Shown here in pieces: positions 35,532 to 44,303 of a DNA stretch of 64,000 bases. Under the pieces are notes generated by a model, which saw nothing but the letters and a program-made list of their open reading frames with translations, did not search any database and had not been told where the DNA came from. The first letter of the stretch is position 1. Each line of letters starts with the position of its first letter. Position numbers and translations under genes: made by a program. This DNA is from Polyangiaceae bacterium (GTDB lineage Bacteria > Myxococcota_A > Polyangia > Polyangiales > Polyangiaceae): NCBI GenBank assembly GCA_029261965.1, contig JAJDAH010000238.1, forward strand, positions 1 to 64,000. Reading direction: 5' to 3'.

Positions 35532-36488
35532 ATGGGCGCGTGGGCACGATGGTCGCTGGCAACGCTCGTTTTGGCGTCGGCGTGCGGCGGCCAAACGTCG
35601 AGCTCGAGCAGCCGTGGCGATCGGTCCGACGCCAGCATGTCACCGGATGCGAAAGTAGCCACTGACGACGCCGGCGCGGACACCGGCCACTCCGACGCTG
35701 CGGGATCTTGCTTGGATCTCGGAGCCGATTGCGGGCCGAACGAGTGCTGCGACGGCGTCTGCGGGCCGGCGAGCGTGTGCGTTTCATGCCTTTCTTCCGG
35801 AGAGTTTTGCCTCGACGGCACCGATTGCTGCGCCGGGCTCGAGTGTTTCGGTCGGCAGTGCACTTCGCCGGTGGCATGCGGACCCGTTGGTACCGCATGT
35901 TCCCGAGACCTTCCATGTTGCGGCAGCGTGTTGTGCATCGACGACGTTTGTAGGTGCGGAAAGTTCGCCGAGCTGTGCAGCTCGCGAGCGCCGTGCTGCG
36001 ATGGTTTCTCCTGCTCTGGTGGACGGTGCGCCGACGAGGTCGCCTGCGCCGAGATCGACGACGAATGCAGCGTCGGAACCCCGTGCTGTGGCGCGCTCGT
36101 CTGTGTCGACGATCGGTGCCGGGTACGAACCGGGTGCGGCGATGTGACGGAGCCGTGCGTCGCGGACGGCGCGTGCTGCGACGAGCTCGTTTGCTCGAGC
36201 GCTGCGTGCATCGAGCGCACGCTTCCGCCTCCGTGTCCGCTAGGGCCGACCGATTGCACCGCGTGCGTGGCGCGCGAGTGTTGCGCCGAAGTCGGAGAAT
36301 GTCGAAGCAACACCGAATGCGATTCAGCTCTTGATTGTGTCGAGTCGTGCGTCGATGCCACCGGTGTCGAGTGCATGCAGTCCTGCTTCGGCGACCCGAT
36401 GAATCCGGACGAGCGACGCCTGGTGACCTGCGCTCTGAGCTCGTGCTTGTCGGAGTGCGTCGAGCTACCGGTGGAACCCGATCCGTGA
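35532..36488 (+). CDS. lipoprotein with repeated cysteine-knot-like modules
   Basis: 318 residues from the ATG at 35532. The signal ends LASAC. About five tandem modules follow, each of the form C-x5/6-C-x4/5-CC-x3-C-x4/6-C, such as CGPNECCDGVCG, FCLDGTDCCAGLEC, CSRDLPCCGSVLC and CSVGTPCCGALVC. A C-terminal segment has further Cys pairs (CTACVARECC, CDSALDCVESC). The layout is like inhibitor-cystine-knot or Dickkopf-type folds. Function could be protease inhibition, binding or toxicity; nothing in the sequence decides. Divergent from the FG-GAP gene. Confidence 0.72.
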   Translation: MGAWARWSLATLVLASACGGQTSSSSSRGDRSDASMSPDAKVATDDAGADTGHSDAAGSCLDLGADCGPNECCDGVCGPASVCVSCLSSGEFCLDGTDCCAGLECFGRQCTSPVACGPVGTACSRDLPCCGSVLCIDDVCRCGKFAELCSSRAPCCDGFSCSGGRCADEVACAEIDDECSVGTPCCGALVCVDDRCRVRTGCGDVTEPCVADGACCDELVCSSAACIERTLPPPCPLGPTDCTACVARECCAEVGECRSNTECDSALDCVESCVDATGVECMQSCFGDPMNPDERRLVTCALSSCLSECVELPVEPDP

Positions 36489-36540
36489 GGAGCCGAGTGG
36501 CGCGTTGGACAGCTCTCGCAACCCGGCTATGCTCCACCGC

Positions 36541-36810
36541 ATGAATGCGACGACCGGCGTAATCACCGCGGGCTTCCTTTTCGGTCGCAACGGCTCGAAC
36601 GACCAGTCCTTCAGCGCGGTGACCAACAACGGTTGGAACGTCACCGGCGCCTCCCACGGCGATCAGGTCGCGAATACGACCTTCCACAACTTGCCGTTCG
36701 ACACGGACATCACCGTGATGGGCCAAGGTGCCGGTGGAACGTACGAAATCACGTTCCGCGTGCAGGAGTCCCCGTCGACCATCACGATCCAGTCGTTCAC
36801 GTTCATGTGA
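36541..36810 (+). CDS. small beta-rich protein, function unknown
   Basis: 89 residues (MNATTGVITAGFLFGRNG...). No signal or membrane segment; rich in Asn, Thr, Gly and Phe with alternating hydrophobic residues at the end (TITIQSFTFM), consistent with a small beta domain. The frame opens 12 codons further up, but the ATG at 36541 gives the compact start. It lies in the gap between the cystine-knot gene and the convergent ceramidase-like gene, three bases from the latter. Confidence 0.5.
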   Translation: MNATTGVITAGFLFGRNGSNDQSFSAVTNNGWNVTGASHGDQVANTTFHNLPFDTDITVMGQGAGGTYEITFRVQESPSTITIQSFTFM

Positions 36811-36813
36811 GCG

Positions 36814-38160
36814 TCAGAACGTATCGTTGAACACGCCGATTCTCTCCATCAAGAGCTGCTGGGAAAGATCTCCGACCACCTCGCCCATGGAGAGCGTCTC
36901 TTCGTAGGCGCCGTTGCGACCGCTTTCCCATTCGTCGGATGGAATGAAATAGCCGAGCGTGTCGGTCGTGAGCCCGAAAAACAGACGAAATGGCGTGTCG
37001 AGCGTATCCTTGATGGGTAAACCGTGTCGGGTGACCGACTCCCCCGGAAACGCGATCCCCGAGACCTCGCTTCCCAATCTGAAGATGGCCGACTGGGTGT
37101 CGACCCCGAGATCGCCGGGGGTGTCGTCGGCGTCGTAGTCCAGGATGCCCGCACGGTAAGCGAGCTCGAAGCGACCGTTCGTCACCGGCGCTCGGAACTT
37201 CACCGGTTCGAACCCGAGTCCCGACGAAACGCGAGCGGCTCCGGACAGGACGTCGATCGCCTGATTCGCGATGCTGGTTCCGTAGTCCTCGGCTCGATCG
37301 AATTCGCTTCCCGTGCCCGCCGGCGAGCAGTCGCCGATGATGCCGTTGAAGTAGAGCACCGGAGCGCCAAGCACCGACTCGGCGTGGTCGACGAGGTAGC
37401 CTGTGTAGTCACGGCTCACCTCCCGGTTGTCGCGGCCCACGGTCACCGGGTGCGCGGAAAACTGGATTAGCGTCCCGACGCGGGCCCCAGTGTCGTCGGT
37501 CGCGTCCAGCACCGTGAGCTCTTGGTCGGTGAAGGGCCAGTCGCGGCGATTGTTGTTCTCGTGCTCACCGCGAGCCACGCTCAGGGTCGCACTCGCCCTC
37601 CGTTCGTACGCGCTCGACAGGGCGTCGATGGTGAGAGCAATGACGCGGTTGCGATACTCGACAGGGATGCCGCCCCAAAGACCCTGGAAGTCCGGAGCCG
37701 AGTGCGTGTGCGTGACTCCGACCAAGACCCGATCGGGATCGATGCCCGTGCGATCCGCAACGCCAGCGCGGATCTCTCGCATCGGGCGGTTGCCCATGCC
37801 GGGAAGGTCGAGAATGGCGAGCGCGAGTGCCTCTTGCCCACTCGTGATGACCATGGCTCGGGCGAAGATCGAATCGTGCACGCCGAGCGCCTCTCCGCGC
37901 TGGGTGAGGATCCCGTAGGCACCGAGGTAGAGCGTGCCCGTGGCGATTTCTGCGTCCGTAGGCGAGATGTCGGTCACGTCGAACCCGACCTCGAAATCTT
38001 CCTCTGGGCCCGTTTGCCCAGCGTCGGAGCCCGGGCCACTGCCCGCGCTTCCTCCTGCGCCACCGGCATCGTCGCCGCCGGTGGAGGCGGGAGTCGAGCT
38101 CCCGCATGCCGCGAGAAGAAGCAACGACAGACACGAAACGTCGAGCCGCAATCCAAGCAT
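36814..38160 (-). CDS. neutral-ceramidase-like lipoprotein (N-terminal domain only)
   Basis: 448 residues. The signal ends LLLLAAC. The domain matches the N-terminal catalytic part of alkaline/neutral ceramidases (PF04734): VGVTHTHSAPDFQGLW, FSAHPVTVGRD, RDYTGYLVDHAE and YFNGIIGDCSPAG provide the zinc-binding His and the active-site region. Family enzymes run to ~650 residues with a C-terminal immunoglobulin-like domain that is missing here. It would hydrolyse ceramide or a related N-acyl lipid if active; substrate is inferred. Confidence 0.82.
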   Translation of the reverse strand: MLGLRLDVSCLSLLLLAACGSSTPASTGGDDAGGAGGSAGSGPGSDAGQTGPEEDFEVGFDVTDISPTDAEIATGTLYLGAYGILTQRGEALGVHDSIFARAMVITSGQEALALAILDLPGMGNRPMREIRAGVADRTGIDPDRVLVGVTHTHSAPDFQGLWGGIPVEYRNRVIALTIDALSSAYERRASATLSVARGEHENNNRRDWPFTDQELTVLDATDDTGARVGTLIQFSAHPVTVGRDNREVSRDYTGYLVDHAESVLGAPVLYFNGIIGDCSPAGTGSEFDRAEDYGTSIANQAIDVLSGAARVSSGLGFEPVKFRAPVTNGRFELAYRAGILDYDADDTPGDLGVDTQSAIFRLGSEVSGIAFPGESVTRHGLPIKDTLDTPFRLFFGLTTDTLGYFIPSDEWESGRNGAYEETLSMGEVVGDLSQQLLMERIGVFNDTF

Positions 38161-38247
38161 CGGGCCAGAGTATAGGTGCTATCGCTGACGCCGCCCGCAG
38201 GGATTGGCTTCGCTGAGTCGATTCGTTCGCTGCTAGTGTCTCACTCG

Positions 38248-38973
38248 ATGGGCTGGCACGCGGTCGGCGTGATTTGGGGAGTCGTCAGTCTCCTTTTCGC
38301 GGGGCTCTCGATCGCGCTCTTCCGGGAGGCTCGCCGGATGCGAAAAACGTCGACGAGCCGGCTTTCCGACGCGCAAGACGGGTTGCTCGAGCTGTCCGGG
38401 GAAGTGACCGAAAGCGGCGCCGTAATGAGCCCCGTGACCGACCGATTGGTCGGTTACGCCGAATGCACGATCGTAATCCACTCGAAAGGAGCCAAGTCCG
38501 AAACGATCCAAAAGAATCTCGGCGACCGAATCACGCTGCGGGACGCCACCGCCACGGTGACATTGCCCACCCAAGGGGTTGATCTGAGCCCGCTATTCAC
38601 CTCGACGAGCATGAAGTGGCAGGCCGAGCAGCTGCCGCCATCCGTGGCTTCGCTGCTCGCGGAGCGCGTCGGCGAACCGGCAGCGATCGAGAGCGTCACT
38701 GCCACGGAAAAGGCCATCGTGCCGGGCGATCAGCTCTACGTCATCGGACACGCCAAGGTGCTGCATGACGACCGCGGAGCCTACCGCGAGGCGCCGGCCA
38801 CGATCGTACCGCTCGCGCAGACGGCCCCGCTCTTCGTGTCCACCAAGAGCGAGGCCGAGGAACACGGCGCGTCAATCGCCGGCTCGATCATGGCGGCCAT
38901 GTCCTTTGCCGCTTCGGCGTTTGCTTGGGCGAAGTACTACCTGCCGGATCTGCTGGCAGCATTCGACGAATGA
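38248..38973 (+). CDS. GIDE-domain membrane protein
   Basis: 241 residues from the ATG at 38248, flanked by two helices (~4-25 and ~214-236). The middle has the GIDE/MULAN-type core: SGEVTESGAVMSPVTDRLVGYAECTIVI, RITLRDATATVTLP and VIGHAKVLHDDRG. Eukaryotic relatives carry a RING and act as E3 ligases; bacterial ones lack RING and their role is unknown. No partner genes are adjacent. Confidence 0.75.
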   Translation: MGWHAVGVIWGVVSLLFAGLSIALFREARRMRKTSTSRLSDAQDGLLELSGEVTESGAVMSPVTDRLVGYAECTIVIHSKGAKSETIQKNLGDRITLRDATATVTLPTQGVDLSPLFTSTSMKWQAEQLPPSVASLLAERVGEPAAIESVTATEKAIVPGDQLYVIGHAKVLHDDRGAYREAPATIVPLAQTAPLFVSTKSEAEEHGASIAGSIMAAMSFAASAFAWAKYYLPDLLAAFDE

Positions 38974-39017
38974 TTGAGCGTGCGACCGAGCATCGGGCCC
39001 GGAACAGAAGCGCGCGC

Positions 39018-39830
39018 TCAGCTGAACGCTAGGATTTGCTTGGCGCGTTCGCGCTCGTTGTCGGTCATCATCGACATCCGTCCGCGGATCGAGTCTTGGT
39101 ACCGCCGAAATAGCGCGCGATCGAAGTCGCCCGCCGTCTTGAGCGCCAGTCCGAACGGGGAGAGAACGTCCGGCGACATGACGCGATCGAGCTTGAGATG
39201 CATTTCGATCGCCCGCTCTATCCAGATCCCTTCGCCGAGGGCGGCCCCGAGCTGGAGACAATACCGAGCCGCGGTATCGAGCAACTCGTCGTCGATGGGG
39301 GCGTTGTTCGACGCCTCGGCGATGACCGTTCGCACGTGGCCGGCGAGCACCCGCGCCGCCCCTTTGGCGTCCCCCCGCCCGAGGAGTCGATCAGCGAGCC
39401 CGCCGACGACTTTGAACGCTTCTGCTCGCGTCGTGTGCGCCGTCGGGCTCGGCGGCTTGCTGCCGGGAGACGAGTCCCGCGCGGCCGGAATGAGATCCGA
39501 AATGACGCGCGTGCCGCGCGCGTGCGGATCTTCGTAGAGCATAAGATCGTAGGTGCCAATCACGACTCGATCGCCGCTGTCTAGATCGTAGGGGCGGCGA
39601 ACGCGCACCTCGTTGACGAAGACTCCGTTCGCGCTGCCCAAGTCCTCGAGGCGAACGCCAGTTTCGGTGACGATGAGCCGAGCGTGGCGCCGGGACACGA
39701 GCTCGTCGACGATGACGATGGAGCATTCGTCGGCCCGGCCGATCACGTGCTCGCCCACCGACAGCGCCACTTCTTTGCCGCGGTACCTGAGCACGAACGC
39801 TCGCCGGCCAGGCGCTTCCTTAGTCAGCAT
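39018..39830 (-). CDS. FHA-domain protein
   Basis: 270 residues. The N-terminal ~95 residues are an FHA domain with the phosphothreonine-binding residues in VIGRADECSIVI, SRRHARL and LGSANGVFVN. The C-terminal ~150 residues are helical (VVGGLADRLLGRGDAKGAARVLAGHV) and unassigned. FHA proteins read Ser/Thr kinase signals; the kinase at 59437 is a possible distant source. Convergent with the GIDE gene. Confidence 0.88.
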   Translation of the reverse strand: MLTKEAPGRRAFVLRYRGKEVALSVGEHVIGRADECSIVIVDELVSRRHARLIVTETGVRLEDLGSANGVFVNEVRVRRPYDLDSGDRVVIGTYDLMLYEDPHARGTRVISDLIPAARDSSPGSKPPSPTAHTTRAEAFKVVGGLADRLLGRGDAKGAARVLAGHVRTVIAEASNNAPIDDELLDTAARYCLQLGAALGEGIWIERAIEMHLKLDRVMSPDVLSPFGLALKTAGDFDRALFRRYQDSIRGRMSMMTDNERERAKQILAFS

Positions 39831-39953
39831 GACCTCACGCGGATTCCGATGACCCCCGAACCAGAGCTTAGGGCCGCACAGCAGCAGCGAGAAGCCAGAA
39901 AAATTGGACCCGCGGGCCGGAAATTCAGAAAGGCGAAAAAACCTTCGACCGAG

Positions 39954-40826
39954 TCACATTCCGGCCGCTTCGACGCAGGTGGTGTAGGTCCGAAAATCGG
40001 ACCCGCAACCCGCGGAGCTCGCAAAACCGAGAACGCAGGTGAACGTCGCATTCCCGTTCGCGCACGTCAGAAAATCCTCCCACTCGTCGCCGCACCCCGT
40101 GCCCGTAGCGCCTGCCCAGAGGCAGTTCGAGACACATTCTGCTTTCGTCGGCGCGTTGAACGGGCAAGAGGCGGCGATGACCTTGTCGCAGTACTCGTCG
40201 CACGGAGTCACGATGGCGGGGTTGGGGTTGGCGGACACCGCACAGTCGATCGCAGACAGGTAGAGAAGACCGCAACCCTGGAAGAACGGATCGCCGGCGC
40301 CGCTGCACTGCACGGTCCCCGATTCGGTGCAGTCGAAGTAGCCGTCGGCGGCGCGGTCGCAAGACGACGACGACGTCAGCGCTCGGCAGGTGAGCAAGCA
40401 ACCACTCTCGGTGGGCGCGCCGGTGCATCCCGACATCGAAAGGTCGTTGCAGAGCGCGTCGCAACGACCAGTCGTGCCGCTTCCCGCGGCGCCCGACGCG
40501 CCGCTGGACGCACCCGCGCCCGCAGTAGCCCCGGAGCCGGCAGCGCCTCCAACACCGGCGCCCGCCGATCCACCCGACGACGCCCCCGCCGCTCCGGCAC
40601 CGCCACCCGTGGAAGCACCGGAGCTGCCGCCAGTCGCGGTACTGCCGCCAGTCGCGGTACTGCCGCCGCTCGCGGTACTGCCGCCGGTCGCCGTGCTACC
40701 GCCGCTGGCGGTGCTGCCGGATTCGCCCGCGCTGCCCGTCGTCCCGCCGTCGTCCGTCGTGCTCGAGCAGGCCAACAGAATCATCGACAGGGCGGACAGC
40801 GACACCAACACGTTGCATGAATTCAT
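39954..40826 (-). CDS. Cys-rich duplicated-domain lipoprotein
   Basis: 290 residues from the ATG at 40826. The signal ends ILLAC. Residues ~25-100 hold a Gly/Ser/Thr linker with the GGSTAT repeat. The rest is two similar ~75-residue halves, each starting CDxxC and carrying about eight Cys in the same order (CDALCNDLSMSGC...CLLTC and CDEYCDKVIAASC...CVSNC). The doubling suggests a repeated extracellular disulfide domain. Function unknown. Confidence 0.75.
   Translation of the reverse strand: MNSCNVLVSLSALSMILLACSSTTDDGGTTGSAGESGSTASGGSTATGGSTASGGSTATGGSTATGGSSGASTGGGAGAAGASSGGSAGAGVGGAAGSGATAGAGASSGASGAAGSGTTGRCDALCNDLSMSGCTGAPTESGCLLTCRALTSSSSCDRAADGYFDCTESGTVQCSGAGDPFFQGCGLLYLSAIDCAVSANPNPAIVTPCDEYCDKVIAASCPFNAPTKAECVSNCLWAGATGTGCGDEWEDFLTCANGNATFTCVLGFASSAGCGSDFRTYTTCVEAAGM
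40624..40713 (-). repeat. 18-bp tandem repeat, five units
   Basis: Five 18-bp units from 40624 encode GGSTAT/GGSTAS in the linker of the surrounding lipoprotein. The first two are identical. Confidence 0.88.
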
Positions 40827-41000
40827 GATCGCAAAAGCTAGCACGGCGGCCCGCCGCGAGCGCGCTCCCCCGCTCGGAAGTAGTGTCCGGACGTGCGCGT
40901 GACGGCTCAGAAAAGCGACGCCGCGTAGTAACAAAAAAACCTGTATTTCCCAGCACTCCGGAGCTTGTCACTCGGGGCGACGAGGCGAATACTGAATCTC

Positions 41001-41951
41001 ATGAACGCGCGCACATCGCTACTGACTCTCCTCGGCGTCGGCTTGGCCTCCACCAGTTGTTTGCCAACGGATACTCGGCCGCCGCCGAGCGAGCTCTTGA
41101 TCACCGGCACCGGCGCCACACGAACCGTCGACGGTGTGCCCGCTACCGAGACTTCGGATGGATGGGCCATCTCGTTCTCCCAAACCTTGATCTCGATCGG
41201 CTACTTCGCCGCCGAGGGTGACGAGTGCGCGCTCTACTCGAGTCCCGGCTACGCCCGCGTGATGGAGATGACCCGCTCCGGGGCGCAGAAGATCAATCTC
41301 GTGCATGCACTCGGCACCTGCATCCTCGACTACGAGCTTTCGAGCTCGGGTCTCGACGAGCCCGTGGGGGAAGGAGTCACCGAAGAAATGCAGACGTTCA
41401 TGCTCACTCCCGAGGATGACCCCTATTCCGTGCAGGCATCAGCCAACATCTACGTGGTCGGCAGCGCGAGCAAGGACGGCGTCGAAAAAACGTTCGCGTT
41501 GGCCTACCGACACGGCGTCGACTACGAAGCCTGCGGGCCCATCGTCGAAGACGTTCACATGCCGACGACCGTCATGCTCGAAGAAAACGGCAACGCCGTC
41601 GTCGACGTGTCGGTCGACAGCAGCGCCCTGTTCCGCGACACCCTCGACGACGAAACGACGACGATCGGTTTTCAGGTGTTCGCAGATGCCGATACCGTCT
41701 ACGGCAACGACGACGGAGAGGTCACCCTCGATGAGCTCGAAGCCGTGCCCCTCGCCGACATCATGTCCGAAGGCCGATACGACGACGCCAACGAGGAGCC
41801 CGTGCTCGAGGTGGAAGACAAGAACCTTCCCGAGGAGCTCACCACCCTCGGGCACTACGTGTACTTCCAGCTCTTCCCGTTGATCTTGCGGGTGGAGGGC
41901 AATGGGCTTTGCCGTCAAGACCGGTTCGTCAACGACCGGACGCCCCGCTGA
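41001..41951 (+). CDS. lipoprotein, function unknown
   Basis: 316 residues from the ATG at 41001. The signal ends LASTSC. The mature part is beta-rich (LLITGTGATRTVDG, NIYVVGSASKDG, TVMLEENGNAVVDVSVDSSALF) and acidic near the end (NDDGEVTLDELEAVPLADI, an EF-hand-like loop). The motif EVTLDELEAVPL could bind calcium. No family recognised. Convergent with the VWA gene, six bases apart. Confidence 0.72.
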   Translation: MNARTSLLTLLGVGLASTSCLPTDTRPPPSELLITGTGATRTVDGVPATETSDGWAISFSQTLISIGYFAAEGDECALYSSPGYARVMEMTRSGAQKINLVHALGTCILDYELSSSGLDEPVGEGVTEEMQTFMLTPEDDPYSVQASANIYVVGSASKDGVEKTFALAYRHGVDYEACGPIVEDVHMPTTVMLEENGNAVVDVSVDSSALFRDTLDDETTTIGFQVFADADTVYGNDDGEVTLDELEAVPLADIMSEGRYDDANEEPVLEVEDKNLPEELTTLGHYVYFQLFPLILRVEGNGLCRQDRFVNDRTPR

Positions 41952-41957
41952 CGCGAC

Positions 41958-43298
41958 TCAGCGAACGACGACAGTCTCGCACCCGAGAACGATTTCGACC
42001 CGCGCGTCGACGTCGCTCTTGACGGTGTCGCAGATCGAGCCGCACAGAACGATCTTCGTATTGTCGGGGGAGTACTGCCAACCTTCGGCGCCCGCGGCGC
42101 AGTCCTGCGTCGTATCCTGGAGGATCGGCATCGGATCCGGAGTCCCACCGGGGAAGTAGTCGACGTTGACCTTGCCGAGGTCGACCATCACGCCGTCGGG
42201 GCTCGGAGGAATGTCGAACTCACAAGTGATGGTGTTGCCGCTGATGGCGGCCAGCGCCGCGGACAGATCCGCCGCGAAGTCCACGCTGGTGGTCATGTCG
42301 AAGTGACAGTCACCGACGTCGCTGGCCGTAATCGAGTGGTCGCAGCCCGGGTCGTTCGCCGTGCCGCCTTCCCACGCGATGCTCGACAGAAGCGCGCGAC
42401 CGTTCTCACTGCCCGGCGCACCGATGGCGAACGTGCGGATGTTGACCGACCGCGCCTTGGGGATCTCGGCTTGAATCAGCGTCGTCGCCTGCTCCGGGTC
42501 GCAAGTGTCCGCCCCGTCGGTGATGAGCACGACGAAGTTGTTCCCCGGCAGACGCGCCTGCTCGTGCAGATGTTTGTAGCCGAGAATCGTCGCACCGATG
42601 ATCGGCGTCGGTCCGCGGGGGGTCGTGCTCGCGATGCTCGCGGTGAACGTGTCGAATTGGGGTTGATCGACCGGCAACACGGGCACGTTCGGCGAGGATT
42701 GTGCCCCGCAGACGTTGTTGTTGCTGAAGTAGGTCAGCCCCGCGCTCGAGCCGGGAGGCAGCTGCGAGATGGCGTCGAGCAGACCCGCCGTGACGACGTC
42801 CCACTTGGTGGGCTGCGTCGGATCGACCGGCACCGGGTCGGCCTCGCAATCGGCCGAGGTCTGGAGTGGTGGCAGGTTGCAGTTCATGCTCCCGCTGCGG
42901 TCGAGCAAGAACAGGATGTTCGAGGGCAAGAGCTCGGACTCGATGCTCGCCGAGGCGCACCCCATCGGGGGAGCCCCGCCGGCGCCGGGATCACCGCCCG
43001 TGCCGCTACTCGTGACGCCATCGACACAGATCGCCTGACACACGGGGCCGTTATTGCCGAGGCAGAAGCACCGCTCCGGGCACGTCGTGCACCCACCGCA
43101 GTCAGGCGTAGCCGTGCACCCTGGACCCGGCGGCATCGGCGGCTGCCCACCGCCGTCCGCGGACGCCATGCCGAAACCACCGAAGCCGTTTTGACGCGGC
43201 GCGGTTTCGTCCGAGCACGCCATGCCGGCGGCCAACAACACGACGAGCGACGACGCTCCCATCCACTGATTCGTTCGGAACATTTTTTTGCGCTTCAC
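41958..43298 (-). CDS. VWA-domain lipoprotein
   Basis: 446 residues from a GTG at 43298 that overlaps the upstream stop as GTGA, giving a KRKK-rich signal with lipobox GMAC. A ~30-residue module C-x4-PDC-x-GC-T-xC-x3-C-x-C precedes the VWA domain, whose MIDAS is DRSGSM and whose downstream ITDGAD fits the fold. The end is beta-rich with several Cys. It may form a surface complex with the preceding gene's product, which carries the same Cys module. Confidence 0.85.
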   Translation of the reverse strand: MKRKKMFRTNQWMGASSLVVLLAAGMACSDETAPRQNGFGGFGMASADGGGQPPMPPGPGCTATPDCGGCTTCPERCFCLGNNGPVCQAICVDGVTSSGTGGDPGAGGAPPMGCASASIESELLPSNILFLLDRSGSMNCNLPPLQTSADCEADPVPVDPTQPTKWDVVTAGLLDAISQLPPGSSAGLTYFSNNNVCGAQSSPNVPVLPVDQPQFDTFTASIASTTPRGPTPIIGATILGYKHLHEQARLPGNNFVVLITDGADTCDPEQATTLIQAEIPKARSVNIRTFAIGAPGSENGRALLSSIAWEGGTANDPGCDHSITASDVGDCHFDMTTSVDFAADLSAALAAISGNTITCEFDIPPSPDGVMVDLGKVNVDYFPGGTPDPMPILQDTTQDCAAGAEGWQYSPDNTKIVLCGSICDTVKSDVDARVEIVLGCETVVVR

Positions 43299-44104
43299 GG
43301 GCACGTCGGCAGGGGGTTGCCGAAAATGGTCGCCTTCCAGACGCCGGAGCCGCCGAAGGCATTGTTCGCCGTCTCGACTCCGCTCCAACCGCCGGGAACG
43401 AAAGTGGAAGTGTTGGCGTCGTAGCCTGCGGTGACGGTGCCAGACCAGGGTACTGCGACGCCGATGGCGACGTAGTCGGCGTTGACCAGGAGCCCGTCGA
43501 ACTGAAACGTTCGGCAATCGAGCCGCCCGCTGATCGTCGCCTGATAGGGAAAGGTCTCGTTGGCAACGCCGGTCACCGAGCCTTGACTGATTTCGAGGAA
43601 CTCTCCGCTCTGGCCTTCCACCAGGGTCATGTCCACGTTGCCAACGACCGGAATCGGCAGGCCGATGAAGGTGAGCGACGACGACCACATGCCGTCGAAA
43701 CAACCGACGTAGCGACCTGCCCGACAAGGGTTGCCCGGCGGAGACTCCGGCCAACTGAAAGTCTGGGAAGGCACGGCGCCGGTTCCCATCCCGCCGGTTC
43801 CGCCGACACCCGGCACGCCGGCGCTGCCGCCGGCACCCGCCGTGCAAAACTCGATGCACGCGGTCTGATCGTTGCCTTCGCAGGTGCAGAGCGCCGCGCA
43901 ACTCGTGCAGCCGGCGCAATCCGGAGCGCTCGAGCACGACGCGACGGGTTCGATGGGTCCTGACCCGCCGGTTGCCGCGCCGCCAGTACCACCGGGACCG
44001 CCTTGCGCGTTGCCGCCAAAACCGCCGCTGCTCCCCGCGCCATCGGAGCTGCACGCGAACGCCCCTGCAAGCAGCAAGGTGGCAGTCCACATCATGAATT
44101 TCAT
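43295..44104 (-). CDS. lipoprotein sharing a Cys module with the VWA partner
   Basis: 269 residues from the ATG at 44104. The signal ends GAFAC. A Gly linker is followed by CSSAPDCAGCTSC and a CTCEGNDQTACIEFC segment, matching the module of the downstream VWA lipoprotein. The rest (~160 residues) is beta-rich (YVGCFDGMWSSSLTFIGLPI, GEFLEISQG, ISGRLDCRTFQFDG) with no family match. The last codon overlaps the start of the VWA gene, so the two are co-translated. Confidence 0.78.
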   Translation of the reverse strand: MKFMMWTATLLLAGAFACSSDGAGSSGGFGGNAQGGPGGTGGAATGGSGPIEPVASCSSAPDCAGCTSCAALCTCEGNDQTACIEFCTAGAGGSAGVPGVGGTGGMGTGAVPSQTFSWPESPPGNPCRAGRYVGCFDGMWSSSLTFIGLPIPVVGNVDMTLVEGQSGEFLEISQGSVTGVANETFPYQATISGRLDCRTFQFDGLLVNADYVAIGVAVPWSGTVTAGYDANTSTFVPGGWSGVETANNAFGGSGVWKATIFGNPLPTCP

Positions 44105-44303
44105 GTCATCACTCTCCGCTAGCCGAACACAGTTTACGCGCACGCGGAGACAAGCTCAATGAACGACGGGGGCAACCGCGCGACACACACGATCAAACGA
44201 CCGCACGACGGCGATGGAAACCGGAAAACGCGTCACGGGCGCGATACCGGTGTCTCGAAAGTCGTGGAACTCGTCGCCGGCCGCGATACCCTTTCAGGGT
44301 CGA

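Noticed and set aside
40624-40713. Possible CRISPR-like repeat array
   Set aside because: The repeats are adjoining 18-bp units without spacers inside a coding linker; no cas genes are present.
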